DNA from: Alphaproteobacteria bacterium
Lineage (GTDB): Bacteria; Pseudomonadota; Alphaproteobacteria; Geminicoccales; Geminicoccaceae
Direction: 5' to 3'
NCBI GenBank assembly: GCA_026984595.1
Contig: JALSRW010000516.1
Location: 1-8,367 of the forward strand
Length of the DNA stretch: 8,367 bases
The stretch's first letter is position 1. Each line of letters begins with the position of its first letter. The notes under the pieces are model-generated. The model did not search any database. It was not told the origin of the DNA and worked only from the letters and a program-made list of their open reading frames with translations. This document shows positions 1-6,319 of the stretch, piece after piece. The position numbers and the translations under genes were made by a program.

Positions 1-783
1 CGTCTCGCCGCCCAGCGCGAAGGCGGGGAGACCATCGGCTATGTGATGACCTTCGACGATATCACCGAACTGCTGAGCGCCCAGCGGCAGGCGGCCTGGG
101 CCGAAGTTGCGCGGCGCATCGCCCACGAGATCAAGAACCCGCTGACCCCCATCCGCCTTTCGGCCGAACGGCTGCGCCGCAAGTATCTGCGCCAGATCCG
201 CGAGGATGCCGAGGTGTTCGAGAACTCCATCCTGACGATTACCCGTCAGGTCGACACCATCGGCCGGTTGATCTCCGAATTCTCGGCCTTCGCGCGCATG
301 CCGGCGGCGGTGATGCGCGAGGAATCGCTGGACGAGCTGGTGCGCCACGCGGTGCTGCTGCAGCAAACTGCCTGGCCCTCCATTACCTTTCGCGTCGAGG
401 CGCCCGAGCGGCCGGTGCGGCTCCTGTGCGACGGCGAGAAGGTCACCCAGGCTCTCACCAACCTTCTCAAGAACGCCGCCGAAGCACTGGCCGAAAAAGG
501 GCCGGCGGCCGGCGAGGGCGAGCCGCCCTGCATCCGCGTGGCCGTCGGCTCGAGCAGCGAGGCGGTGACGGTGGAGGTGCAGGACAACGGCCCCGGGCTG
601 CCGGGCGGTAGCGCGCACCGGCTGTTCGAGCCCTATGTGACGAGCAAGCCGCGGGGCTCGGGTTTGGGGCTTGCCATCGTCCGGAAGATCATGGAGGAAC
701 ACGGGGGCCTCGTGGAGCTGACGGACCGTCCCGGCGGCGGCGTCACGGCACGGCTCGTGTTTCCGCGTCCCGCCGCGGCTTGA
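1..783 (+). CDS. ntrY: NtrY-type nitrogen regulation sensor histidine kinase, C-terminal part (5' end outside window)
   Basis: This is the last 260 residues of a sensor histidine kinase; the reading frame is open from base 1, so the N-terminal membrane, HAMP and most PAS parts are missing. It begins with what looks like the tail of a PAS domain (to about residue 25). The H-box follows, with the motif ARRIAHEIKNPLTPI and the phospho-accepting His at residue 42. The HATPase domain carries an N-box (LLKNAAEAL, Asn158), a G1 box DNGPGLP (195-201), an F-box LFEPYVTSK near 208 and a G2 box GSGLGL (219-224). All expected catalytic residues are present. The HEIKNPLTPI H-box and the response regulator 59 bp downstream identify it as NtrY of the NtrY/NtrX pair rather than the soluble NtrB. 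Known role of the family: autophosphorylation in response to nitrogen or redox state and phosphotransfer to NtrX. The signal cannot be read from this fragment. Confidence 0.95.
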   Translation, partial: RLAAQREGGETIGYVMTFDDITELLSAQRQAAWAEVARRIAHEIKNPLTPIRLSAERLRRKYLRQIREDAEVFENSILTITRQVDTIGRLISEFSAFARMPAAVMREESLDELVRHAVLLQQTAWPSITFRVEAPERPVRLLCDGEKVTQALTNLLKNAAEALAEKGPAAGEGEPPCIRVAVGSSSEAVTVEVQDNGPGLPGGSAHRLFEPYVTSKPRGSGLGLAIVRKIMEEHGGLVELTDRPGGGVTARLVFPRPAAA

Positions 784-842
784 CGCGGGATGCTGGCCGG
801 CGAAGGATTGGGAGAACGGGGCTGGGCGGCGGCGAGAGCGCG

Positions 843-2234
843 ATGAGGACGACGACCAAAGATATCTTGATCGTCGATGACGAAGTGGCGATCCGCGAAA
901 TTGTTGCCGCGATCCTCGAGGACGAGGGCTACGCGGCCCGGGAGGCCGCCAATTCCACCGAGGCCCTGCGGGAGATCGAGCGGCGGGCGCCGGCGCTCGT
1001 GCTGCTCGATATCTGGCTCGAAGGCAGCGAGATGGACGGCATCCAGATCCTCGAATGGGTGCGCGCCAACCGCCCCGAGCTGCCGGTCATCATGTTCAGC
1101 GGCCATGGCACCATCGAAACCGCGGTGGCCGCCATCAAGATGGGCGCCTACGATTTCATCGAGAAACCCTTCAAGTCGGACCGCCTGCTGCTGGCCGTCG
1201 AGCATGCCCTCGAGGCCAGCCGGCTGCGCCGCGAACTGTCCGAGCTGCGACGCCGCAATGCCGAGATCGAGCTGATCGGCAGCTCGCCGGCGATGACCAA
1301 GGTGCGCCAGATCGTCGAACGGGTGGCGGCGGCCAACAGCCGGGTGCTGATCAGTGGTCCGCCCGGCTCCGGCAAGGAAGTGGCGGCGCGTATGATCCAT
1401 GCCCGTTCGCGGCGGGCTTCCGGGCCGTTCGTGGTGATCAATGCCGCTCTTCTCGAGCCGAGCCGGGTCGATATCGAGCTGTTCGGCGCCGAGGCGGGCC
1501 ATCTGGGGCCCGACCGGCCGCGCGTGGTCGGCACTTTCGAGCGGGCCGACGGCGGCACCCTGCTGATCGACGAGATCGCCGACATGCCGCTCGAGACCCA
1601 GGGCAAGATCCTGCGGGTCCTGCAGGAGCAGAGCTTCACCCGGCTGGGCGGCAGCGGTCGGGTCGAGGTGGATGTGCGGGTGCTCGCCACCACCAGCCGC
1701 GATCTCAAGGCGGAAATGGCGGCCGGGCGGTTCCGTGAGGAGCTCTACTACCGGATCAACGTGGTGCCGCTGGCGCTGCCGCCGCTCAGTGCGCGGCGCA
1801 CCGACATCGCCGAGCTGGTCGAGCATTTCATGAAGATGGCCGCCGAAACCTGCGGTGTGCCGCCGCGGCCGTTGACCCCCGAAGCGATGGCCGTGCTGCA
1901 GGCGGCCGACTGGCCGGGAGACGTGCGTCAGCTCAAGAATGCCATCGAATGGATGCTGATCATGGCCCCGGGCGAGCCCGGTTCGCCGATCGGCATCGAA
2001 GGGCTGCCGCCCGATATCGCCAACAGCTCGGCCTCGGCCATGGATCCGCGGGCCAACGGCCAGCTCATCAGCCTGCCGCTGCGCGAGGCGCGCGAACATT
2101 TCGAGCGCGCCTATCTGCAGGCGCAGCTTCAGCGGTTCGGCGGCAATGTCTCGCGGACCGCCAATTTCATCGGCATGGAACGTTCCGCCCTGCATCGCAA
2201 GCTCAAGACCCTGGGCCTGTACGGGGAGGATTGA
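843..2234 (+). CDS. ntrX: NtrX-type response regulator (receiver, AAA+, Fis-like HTH) without GAFTGA motif
   Basis: A 463-residue response regulator, partner of the NtrY kinase just upstream. The receiver domain (about 7-122) has the acidic pair Asp12/Asp13, the phosphorylation site Asp56 (VLLDIW), Ser86 (MFSGHG) and Lys108 (EKPF). A charged, probably coiled-coil linker (about 120-143) leads to an AAA+ domain with Walker A GPPGSGKE (172-179) and Walker B LLIDE (240-244). The C-terminus is a Fis-type helix-turn-helix (about 433-458, GGNVSRTANFIGMERSALHR). Where sigma54 activators have LFGHEKGAFTGA, this protein reads LFGAEAGHLGPDRP, so the sigma54-contacting loop is absent; that fits alphaproteobacterial NtrX and suggests action without sigma54 remodelling (inference). 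The ATG at 843 is chosen because it sits just before the DILIVDDE core and has GCGAG 6 nt upstream. An in-frame TTG at 780 would add an untypical 21-residue arginine/glycine-rich extension. Confidence 0.95.
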   Translation: MRTTTKDILIVDDEVAIREIVAAILEDEGYAAREAANSTEALREIERRAPALVLLDIWLEGSEMDGIQILEWVRANRPELPVIMFSGHGTIETAVAAIKMGAYDFIEKPFKSDRLLLAVEHALEASRLRRELSELRRRNAEIELIGSSPAMTKVRQIVERVAAANSRVLISGPPGSGKEVAARMIHARSRRASGPFVVINAALLEPSRVDIELFGAEAGHLGPDRPRVVGTFERADGGTLLIDEIADMPLETQGKILRVLQEQSFTRLGGSGRVEVDVRVLATTSRDLKAEMAAGRFREELYYRINVVPLALPPLSARRTDIAELVEHFMKMAAETCGVPPRPLTPEAMAVLQAADWPGDVRQLKNAIEWMLIMAPGEPGSPIGIEGLPPDIANSSASAMDPRANGQLISLPLREAREHFERAYLQAQLQRFGGNVSRTANFIGMERSALHRKLKTLGLYGED

Positions 2235-2269
2235 TCCTGCCCGGCGACCATGCGGAGCGGAGCTGAACG

Positions 2270-3646
2270 ATGAAGGTCATCGTCTGCGGTGCCGGTCAGG
2301 TCGGCTATGCGATCGCCCAATACCTCGCCGCCGCCAACAACGACGTCACGGTGATCGACCGGCGTGCCGAACTCATCCACAAGATCGAGGAGAATCTCGA
2401 TCTGCAGGGGGTGGTCGGCCATGCCTCCCTGCCCAGCGTTCTCGAGAAGGCGGGCGCCGCCGATGCCGACATGATCGTCGCCGTCACCTACGCCGACGAA
2501 GTGAACATGATCGCCTGTCAGGTGGCGCATTCGCTGTTCAACGTTCCGATGCGCATCGCCCGGGTGCGCCAGCAGGACTATCTGCAGAGCCGCTGGCAGG
2601 ATCTGTTCCGTCGCGATCATCTGCCGATCGACGTGGTGATCTCGCCGGAGGTGGAGGTGGCACACGCCATCGCCCTGCGGCTGGAGGTGCCGGGGGCGCT
2701 CAACGTGGTCTCCTTCGCCGAGGATCGGGTGCGGCTGGTGGCCATCCGCATCACCGCCGAGACCCCGGTGATCGAGACCCCGCTCCGCCAATTGACCTAT
2801 CTGTTTCCCAATCTCCATCTGGTCTGTGTCGGGGTGGTGCGCGGCGACCGCTTCTTCATTCCCGCCGCCGACGATCAGCTACTGGTCGGCGACGAGGTCC
2901 ATTTCGTGGTCGAGACCGCCCATCTCCACCGCGCCCTCGCCGCCTTCGGCTACGAGGCGGCGGCCAGCGACCGGGTGGTGATCGCCGGCGGCGGCAATAT
3001 CGGCCTGTTCCTGGCGCGGGAGCTCGAGAACCGTCGTCCGGGCATCAACCTCAAGATCATCGAGGCCAGCGAGGAGCGGGCGGCGGGGGTTGCCGACCGC
3101 CTGAAGAAGGCCGTCGTCCTCAACGGCGACGCCCGCGATCTCGATCTCCTGGAGGAGGCCAATGTGGCCGCGGCCGAGGCCTTCGTCGCGGTCACCAACA
3201 GCGACGAAGTCAACATCATGTCGGGGCTGCTGGCCAAATATCTGGGCTGCGGCCGGGCCATGGCCCTGCTCAACAACGCCAGCTACAACCGCATTCTCTA
3301 CCGGGTCGGCATCGACATCGCCGTCAATCCGCGGGAGACCACCGTATCCAGCATCCTACGTCACGTCCGGCGCGGGCGGATCAAGGCGGTGCACACCATC
3401 CGCGACGGCGAGGCCGAAATCTACGAGGCGGAGGCGCTCGAGACCTCGCCGTTGGTGGGACGGCCCCTGCAGGAGCTGCGGCTGGGTCGCTCCATCCTGA
3501 TCGGTGCCATCGTCCGAGAGGGCGAGGTGATCACGCCCCGCGCCGATACGGAGATCCGGGCTCGCGATCGTGTCGTTCTGGTGGCACGCAGCGAGGCGGT
3601 GAAGAAGGTGGAGCAACTGTTCGCGGTGCGGGTCGACTATTTCTGA
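2270..3646 (+). CDS. trkA: Trk system potassium transport regulatory subunit TrkA
   Basis: A 458-residue cytosolic protein, the same length as E. coli TrkA, made of two tandem RCK_N/RCK_C units. The first Rossmann fold opens at the N-terminus with GAGQVG (7-12) and the NAD-binding acidic Asp30 (VTVIDRR). Its RCK_C part covers about residues 140-225. The second Rossmann fold begins near 236 with GGGNIG (240-245) and acidic Glu265 (LKIIEAS), followed by an RCK_C domain from about 370 to the end. TrkA binds NAD(H) and ATP and gates the membrane K+ channel subunit TrkH or TrkG; neither is in this window. The start has a clear GGAG 7 nt upstream and the glycine motif follows at once, so it is secure. 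It lies 35 bp after ntrX, with no terminator visible between them, so co-transcription with ntrYX is likely. Confidence 0.96.
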   Translation: MKVIVCGAGQVGYAIAQYLAAANNDVTVIDRRAELIHKIEENLDLQGVVGHASLPSVLEKAGAADADMIVAVTYADEVNMIACQVAHSLFNVPMRIARVRQQDYLQSRWQDLFRRDHLPIDVVISPEVEVAHAIALRLEVPGALNVVSFAEDRVRLVAIRITAETPVIETPLRQLTYLFPNLHLVCVGVVRGDRFFIPAADDQLLVGDEVHFVVETAHLHRALAAFGYEAAASDRVVIAGGGNIGLFLARELENRRPGINLKIIEASEERAAGVADRLKKAVVLNGDARDLDLLEEANVAAAEAFVAVTNSDEVNIMSGLLAKYLGCGRAMALLNNASYNRILYRVGIDIAVNPRETTVSSILRHVRRGRIKAVHTIRDGEAEIYEAEALETSPLVGRPLQELRLGRSILIGAIVREGEVITPRADTEIRARDRVVLVARSEAVKKVEQLFAVRVDYF

Positions 3647-3685
3647 GCGGCGTACGCCCGGCGAGCTTTACCGGGGAGAAGGGGA

Positions 3686-4555
3686 ATGACACGGCAGGCC
3701 TATGTCAATGGTCGGTTCCTGCCGATCGGGCGGGCCGAGGTGGCGATCGAAGACCGCGGCTACCAGTTCGCCGACGGCGTCTACGAGGTGATCAAGGCGG
3801 TGGACGGTGTGCCCCGCGATCTCGAGCGCCATCTGGCGCGGCTCGAACGATCGCTGGCCGCACTGCGCATTCCCCCGCCGATGTCCGCGAGGGCGCTGGC
3901 GCTGGTGATCGGCGAGGCGCTGGCGCGCAATCCGATCCGCAAGGCCATCGTCTATCTCCAGGTCACCCGCGGTGTGGCGCCCCGCAATCATCTGTTTCCG
4001 CACGATGCGCGCCCGAGCCTGGTGATCACCGTGCGGCGTGCGCCCTTTCCTTCCGACCGCGAGCGGGCCGAGGGAGTGGCGGTGATCTCCCTGCCCGACC
4101 AGCGCTGGGGACGCTGCGACATCAAGTCGATCAGCCTGCTGGCCAATCTGCTGGCCAAGCAGCAGGCGGCCGAGGCCGGCTGCCGCGAAGCCTGGCTGGT
4201 GGATGGCGAGGGCCGCGTCACCGAGGGCAGCGCTTCCAACGCCTATATCGTCGATTCCGAGGGCCGGCTGGTGACCCATCCGTCGGGACCGCGCATTCTC
4301 GGCGGCATCACCCGCTCGGTGGTGCTGGAACTGGCCCGGGAGGCCGGCATCGAGGTGGTCGAGCGCCCCTTCACCCTCGAGGAAGCGAAAGCAGCGCGCG
4401 AGGCCTTTCTGACCAGCACCACCTCGCTCATCCTGCCGGTCACCCGCATCGACGAGCGGGCCGTGGCCAATGGCGTGCCCGGCAGCACCACCCGCCATCT
4501 GGCCCGGCTCTATGCGGAAAGATCGGGGATCCCGGAGGCGGCGGCCGGCCTCTAG
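3686..4555 (+). CDS. dat: D-amino-acid aminotransferase (class IV, PLP-dependent)
   Basis: A 289-residue fold-type IV PLP enzyme. The Schiff-base lysine is Lys147 in CDIKSISLLANLLAKQ, and the cofactor-ring glutamate is Glu180 in VTEGSASN. Substrate-specificity signs favour the D-amino-acid enzyme over branched-chain aminotransferase or aminodeoxychorismate lyase: Tyr33 (GVYEV) and the Arg100-x-His102 pair (PRNHLFP) match the positions of Tyr31, Arg98 and His100 that hold the substrate carboxylate in Bacillus D-amino-acid aminotransferase, with a constant offset of two. The expected reaction is D-alanine + 2-oxoglutarate = pyruvate + D-glutamate, supplying D-amino acids for the cell wall. The ATG is preceded by a strong GGGGAG (3673-3678) with 7-nt spacing. 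It sits 39 bp after trkA and probably belongs to the ntrYX-trkA transcript. Substrate specificity is inferred from residues only. Confidence 0.9.
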   Translation: MTRQAYVNGRFLPIGRAEVAIEDRGYQFADGVYEVIKAVDGVPRDLERHLARLERSLAALRIPPPMSARALALVIGEALARNPIRKAIVYLQVTRGVAPRNHLFPHDARPSLVITVRRAPFPSDRERAEGVAVISLPDQRWGRCDIKSISLLANLLAKQQAAEAGCREAWLVDGEGRVTEGSASNAYIVDSEGRLVTHPSGPRILGGITRSVVLELAREAGIEVVERPFTLEEAKAAREAFLTSTTSLILPVTRIDERAVANGVPGSTTRHLARLYAERSGIPEAAAGL

Positions 4556-4575
4556 CGGAGATGTGCATTTGCGTC

Positions 4576-4604
4576 TTGCCCGTGGCCCGTTGCCCCGCTA
4601 TCCA
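4576..4604 (+). promoter_or_regulatory. Candidate sigma70-like promoter of hfq (distal)
   Basis: A -35-like TTGCCC (4576-4581, 4 of 6 to TTGACA), a 17-nt spacer and a -10-like TATCCA (4599-4604, 3 of 6 to TATAAT). Transcription would start near 4611 and give an hfq leader of about 113 nt. The match is weak and rests mainly on the location in the largest intergenic gap. Confidence 0.25.
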
Positions 4605-4635
4605 CAGTATCCGGGTGCACAAGGCGGGGATCCCC

Positions 4636-4663
4636 TTGACCTGGGGTTGCAGGCTTCGAGATT
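4636..4663 (+). promoter_or_regulatory. Candidate promoter of hfq (proximal)
   Basis: TTGACC (4636-4641) is a 5 of 6 match to a sigma70 -35 element, and extended to CTTGACC it also resembles a heat-shock sigma32 -35. The best -10 at suitable spacing is only GAGATT (4658-4663, 16-nt spacer, 3 of 6). The -35 abuts the GGGGATCCCC palindrome at 4626-4635. Weak support. Confidence 0.25.
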
Positions 4664-4709
4664 CGTCGTGAACGCCGATCGGCCGGAACCCGCTTCAAGC
4701 CGCGATAAC

Positions 4710-4714
4710 AAGGA
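4710..4714 (+). promoter_or_regulatory. Ribosome binding site of hfq
   Basis: AAGGA lies 9 nt upstream of the hfq ATG at 4724 and fixes that start. It is an ordinary Shine-Dalgarno match with slightly long spacing. Confidence 0.6.
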
Positions 4715-4723
4715 CACACTCCC

Positions 4724-4996
4724 ATGGCGAGCGAAAAACAACAGAACCTGCAGGACGTGTTTCTCAATCATATCCGCAAGGGGAAGGTGCCCGTCACCGT
4801 CTTCCTGATCAATGGCGTCAAGCTCCAGGGGGTCATCAGCTCCTTCGACAATTTCTGCCTCCTGCTGCGTCGGGACGGTCATGTCCAGCTCGTGTACAAG
4901 CACGCCGTCTCCACGGTCATGCCGTCGGCTGCGGTGCGCCTCTACGAGCCGCCGGCCGAGCAGCAGCCGCTCCCGCAGGGAGCCGGCAATGGCTGA
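4724..4996 (+). CDS. hfq: RNA chaperone Hfq
   Basis: A 90-residue Sm-like protein that forms a hexameric ring and pairs small RNAs with mRNAs. The Sm1 motif covers about residues 24-49 (LINGVKLQGVISSFDNF) and the Sm2 signature VYKHAVSTVMP covers 57-67. Proximal-face U-binding residues are present: Gln10, Asp11, Phe44, Lys59 and His60, with Asn43 in place of the E. coli Gln41. The rim patch is RKGK (18-21) rather than E. coli RRER. On the distal, A-rich RNA-binding face, Phe27 stands where E. coli has Tyr25; Gly31, Lys33 and Gln35 are retained. The C-terminal tail after about residue 70 is short, acidic/proline/glutamine-rich and probably disordered (EPPAEQQPLPQGAGNG). hflX follows immediately, the widely conserved hfq-hflX order. 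Confidence 0.98.
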   Translation: MASEKQQNLQDVFLNHIRKGKVPVTVFLINGVKLQGVISSFDNFCLLLRRDGHVQLVYKHAVSTVMPSAAVRLYEPPAEQQPLPQGAGNG

Positions 4997-4999
4997 AGG
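4996..4999 (+). promoter_or_regulatory. Ribosome binding site favouring the GTG at 5006 as hflX start
   Basis: AAGG overlaps the last base of the hfq stop codon and lies 6 nt upstream of GTG 5006. The other possible start, GTG 5000, has no purine-rich match at a workable distance. The location implies that ribosomes ending hfq translation reach the hflX start directly. Confidence 0.45.
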
Positions 5000-5005
5000 G
5001 TGCGC

Positions 5006-6319
5006 GTGACCCAACGCCGTACCCTGCTGTCGAAGACCGGCCGCGCCCGGATCGTCCATCCCCATGGGGCGACCGGGCGCGGGACCGCGGATCGTCGTCA
5101 CGTCGAGGCCAGGCTCGAGGAAGCGGTGCGCCTCGCCCAAGCGATCGGCCTCGAGGTGGTCGGCGCCGAGGCGGTGCTGCTGCGCAGCAAGAGCCCGGCC
5201 ACCCTCTTGGGCCGCGGCAAGGTCGAGGAAATCGCCGAGGAACTGGCCTCCGATCCCGTCGATCTGGTGATCCTCGATCATGCGCTGGGTCCGGTGCAGC
5301 AGCGCAATCTGGAGCGCGCCTGGAACACCAAGGTGATCGACCGTACCGGTCTCATCCTGGAGATCTTCGGCCGCCGCGCCCGCACCCGCGAGGGCGAGCT
5401 GCAGGTCGAGCTCGCCGCACTCACCTACCAGCGCAGCCGGCTGGTCCGATCCTGGACCCATCTCGAACGGCAGCGCGGCGGTCTCGGCTTCGTGGGCGGT
5501 CCGGGCGAGAGCCAGATCGAGCTCGACCGGCGCCGCATCGACGAACGCATCCTGCGCATCCGTCGTGAACTCGAGCAGGTCAAGCGGACCCGTGGTCTGC
5601 ATCGCGATGCGCGGCGGCGGGTTCCCTACCCGGTGGTGGCGCTGGTGGGCTACACCAATGCCGGCAAGTCGACCCTCTTCAACCGCCTCACCGGCGCCGG
5701 GGTGGAGGTCGCGGACAAGCTGTTCGCCACCCTCGATCCGACCATGCGGGCGGTGCGCCTGCCTTCGGGCCGGCAAGTCATCCTTTCCGATACGGTGGGC
5801 TTCATCACCGGCCTGCCGACCAGCCTGATCGCCGCCTTTCGGGCCACCCTCGAGGAAGTGGTAGAGGCCGATCTGCTGCTGCATGTGCGGGACATTTCCG
5901 ATCCCGACACCGAGGCGCAGGCGGCGCAGGTACTGCAGATCCTCGACGAGCTGGGGATCGACGAGGCGGCTCGCGAGCATCGCCTGCTGGAGGCCTGGAA
6001 CAAGATCGACCGGCTGACCGGCGAGGAGCGGCAGACCTGCCTCAATGCCGCCTCCCGGACCCCGCATCTGGTGCCGCTTTCGGCCCGCACCGGGGAAGGG
6101 GTCGGCGAGCTGCTCCGGCAGATGGACCGGATGATCGCGGCCCGCGAAGAGGTGGTGGATCTCGATCTGTCACCGGGCGAGGGGGCGCTGCTCGCCTGGC
6201 TGCACGCTCATGCCCATGTGCTGGTTCGCGAGGACGGTGATCGGGGCATCCATCTCCGCGTGGCGATCGATCCCGCGAACCGGGCGAGGCTGGCACGACG
6301 GCTGGAAGCCCGTCACTGA
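5006..6319 (+). CDS. hflX: Ribosome-associated GTPase HflX
   Basis: A 437-residue TRAFAC-class GTPase. The N-terminal HflX domain holds ATLLGRGKVEEI near residues 65-76 and the family glycine-rich signature RGGLGFVGGPGESQ followed by IELDRR (157-176). Next come a helical coiled region (about 177-205) and the G domain, with G1 GYTNAGKST (215-223), G3 DTVGF (from 262), G4 NKID (332-335) and G5 SA near 359. HflX binds the 50S subunit and splits stalled or hibernating ribosomes, especially under heat stress. No ATG is available near the N-terminus: only GTG 5000 or GTG 5006 fit, because the hfq stop at 4994 closes the frame. GTG 5006 is chosen for its Shine-Dalgarno spacing; GTG 5000 would add two residues. 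Unlike E. coli, hflK and hflC do not follow; the gene ends inside the convergent mazG. Confidence 0.96.
   Translation: MTQRRTLLSKTGRARIVHPHGATGRGTADRRHVEARLEEAVRLAQAIGLEVVGAEAVLLRSKSPATLLGRGKVEEIAEELASDPVDLVILDHALGPVQQRNLERAWNTKVIDRTGLILEIFGRRARTREGELQVELAALTYQRSRLVRSWTHLERQRGGLGFVGGPGESQIELDRRRIDERILRIRRELEQVKRTRGLHRDARRRVPYPVVALVGYTNAGKSTLFNRLTGAGVEVADKLFATLDPTMRAVRLPSGRQVILSDTVGFITGLPTSLIAAFRATLEEVVEADLLLHVRDISDPDTEAQAAQVLQILDELGIDEAAREHRLLEAWNKIDRLTGEERQTCLNAASRTPHLVPLSARTGEGVGELLRQMDRMIAAREEVVDLDLSPGEGALLAWLHAHAHVLVREDGDRGIHLRVAIDPANRARLARRLEARH

Larger units (their letters stand above)
4556..4723 (+). other. Intergenic region dat-hfq, likely hfq leader and promoter region
   Basis: This 168-bp stretch is the largest non-coding gap in the window. 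It contains no convincing small ORF and no hairpin followed by a T-run, so read-through from dat is possible. Two weak sigma70-like motif pairs (listed separately), a short GGGGATCCCC palindrome at 4626-4635 and the hfq ribosome binding site fall within it. Its size relative to the other gaps suggests that hfq has its own promoter, as hfq does in other bacteria; this is inference. Confidence 0.6.

Noticed and set aside
780..842. Alternative TTG start of ntrX overlapping the ntrY stop
   Set aside because: It would add 21 Arg/Gly-rich residues ahead of a receiver domain that normally begins within a few residues of its start. The ATG at 843 has its own ribosome binding site.
633..2195. A 520-codon open frame on the minus strand opposite ntrX
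   Set aside because: It mirrors the strongly supported ntrX codons. Long antisense frames are expected at high G+C, and the product shows no family motif and a His/Arg/Gly-rich composition.
3657..3675. Possible hairpin CCCGG/CCGGG just before dat, overlapping its ribosome binding site
   Set aside because: A 5-bp stem with a 9-nt loop is at chance level in G+C-rich sequence and has no supporting regulatory motif.
4537..4554. GAGGC...GCCTC inverted repeat at the end of dat as a terminator
   Set aside because: The stem is only 5 bp, lies within the coding sequence and is not followed by a T-run.
4576..4600. Possible sigma54 promoter (TGGCCCG...TTGCC) upstream of hfq
   Set aside because: The GG and GC elements are not separated by the required 10 nt, so it does not fit the -24/-12 pattern.
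4598..4606. CTATCCACA, an 8 of 9 match to the DnaA box TTATCCACA, upstream of hfq
   Set aside because: It is a single site, and about one or two such near-matches are expected by chance in a window this size. No box cluster or AT-rich unwinding region accompanies it.
2146..4671. An 841-codon plus-strand frame across trkA, dat and the hfq leader
   Set aside because: It is a shifted frame of trkA and dat, with low-complexity Arg/Gly/Pro composition and no domain. trkA and dat carry full catalytic or ligand-binding motifs in their own frames.
4598..6067. A 489-codon minus-strand frame opposite hfq and hflX
   Set aside because: It is an antisense shadow of hflX, with no recognisable domain and no convincing start.
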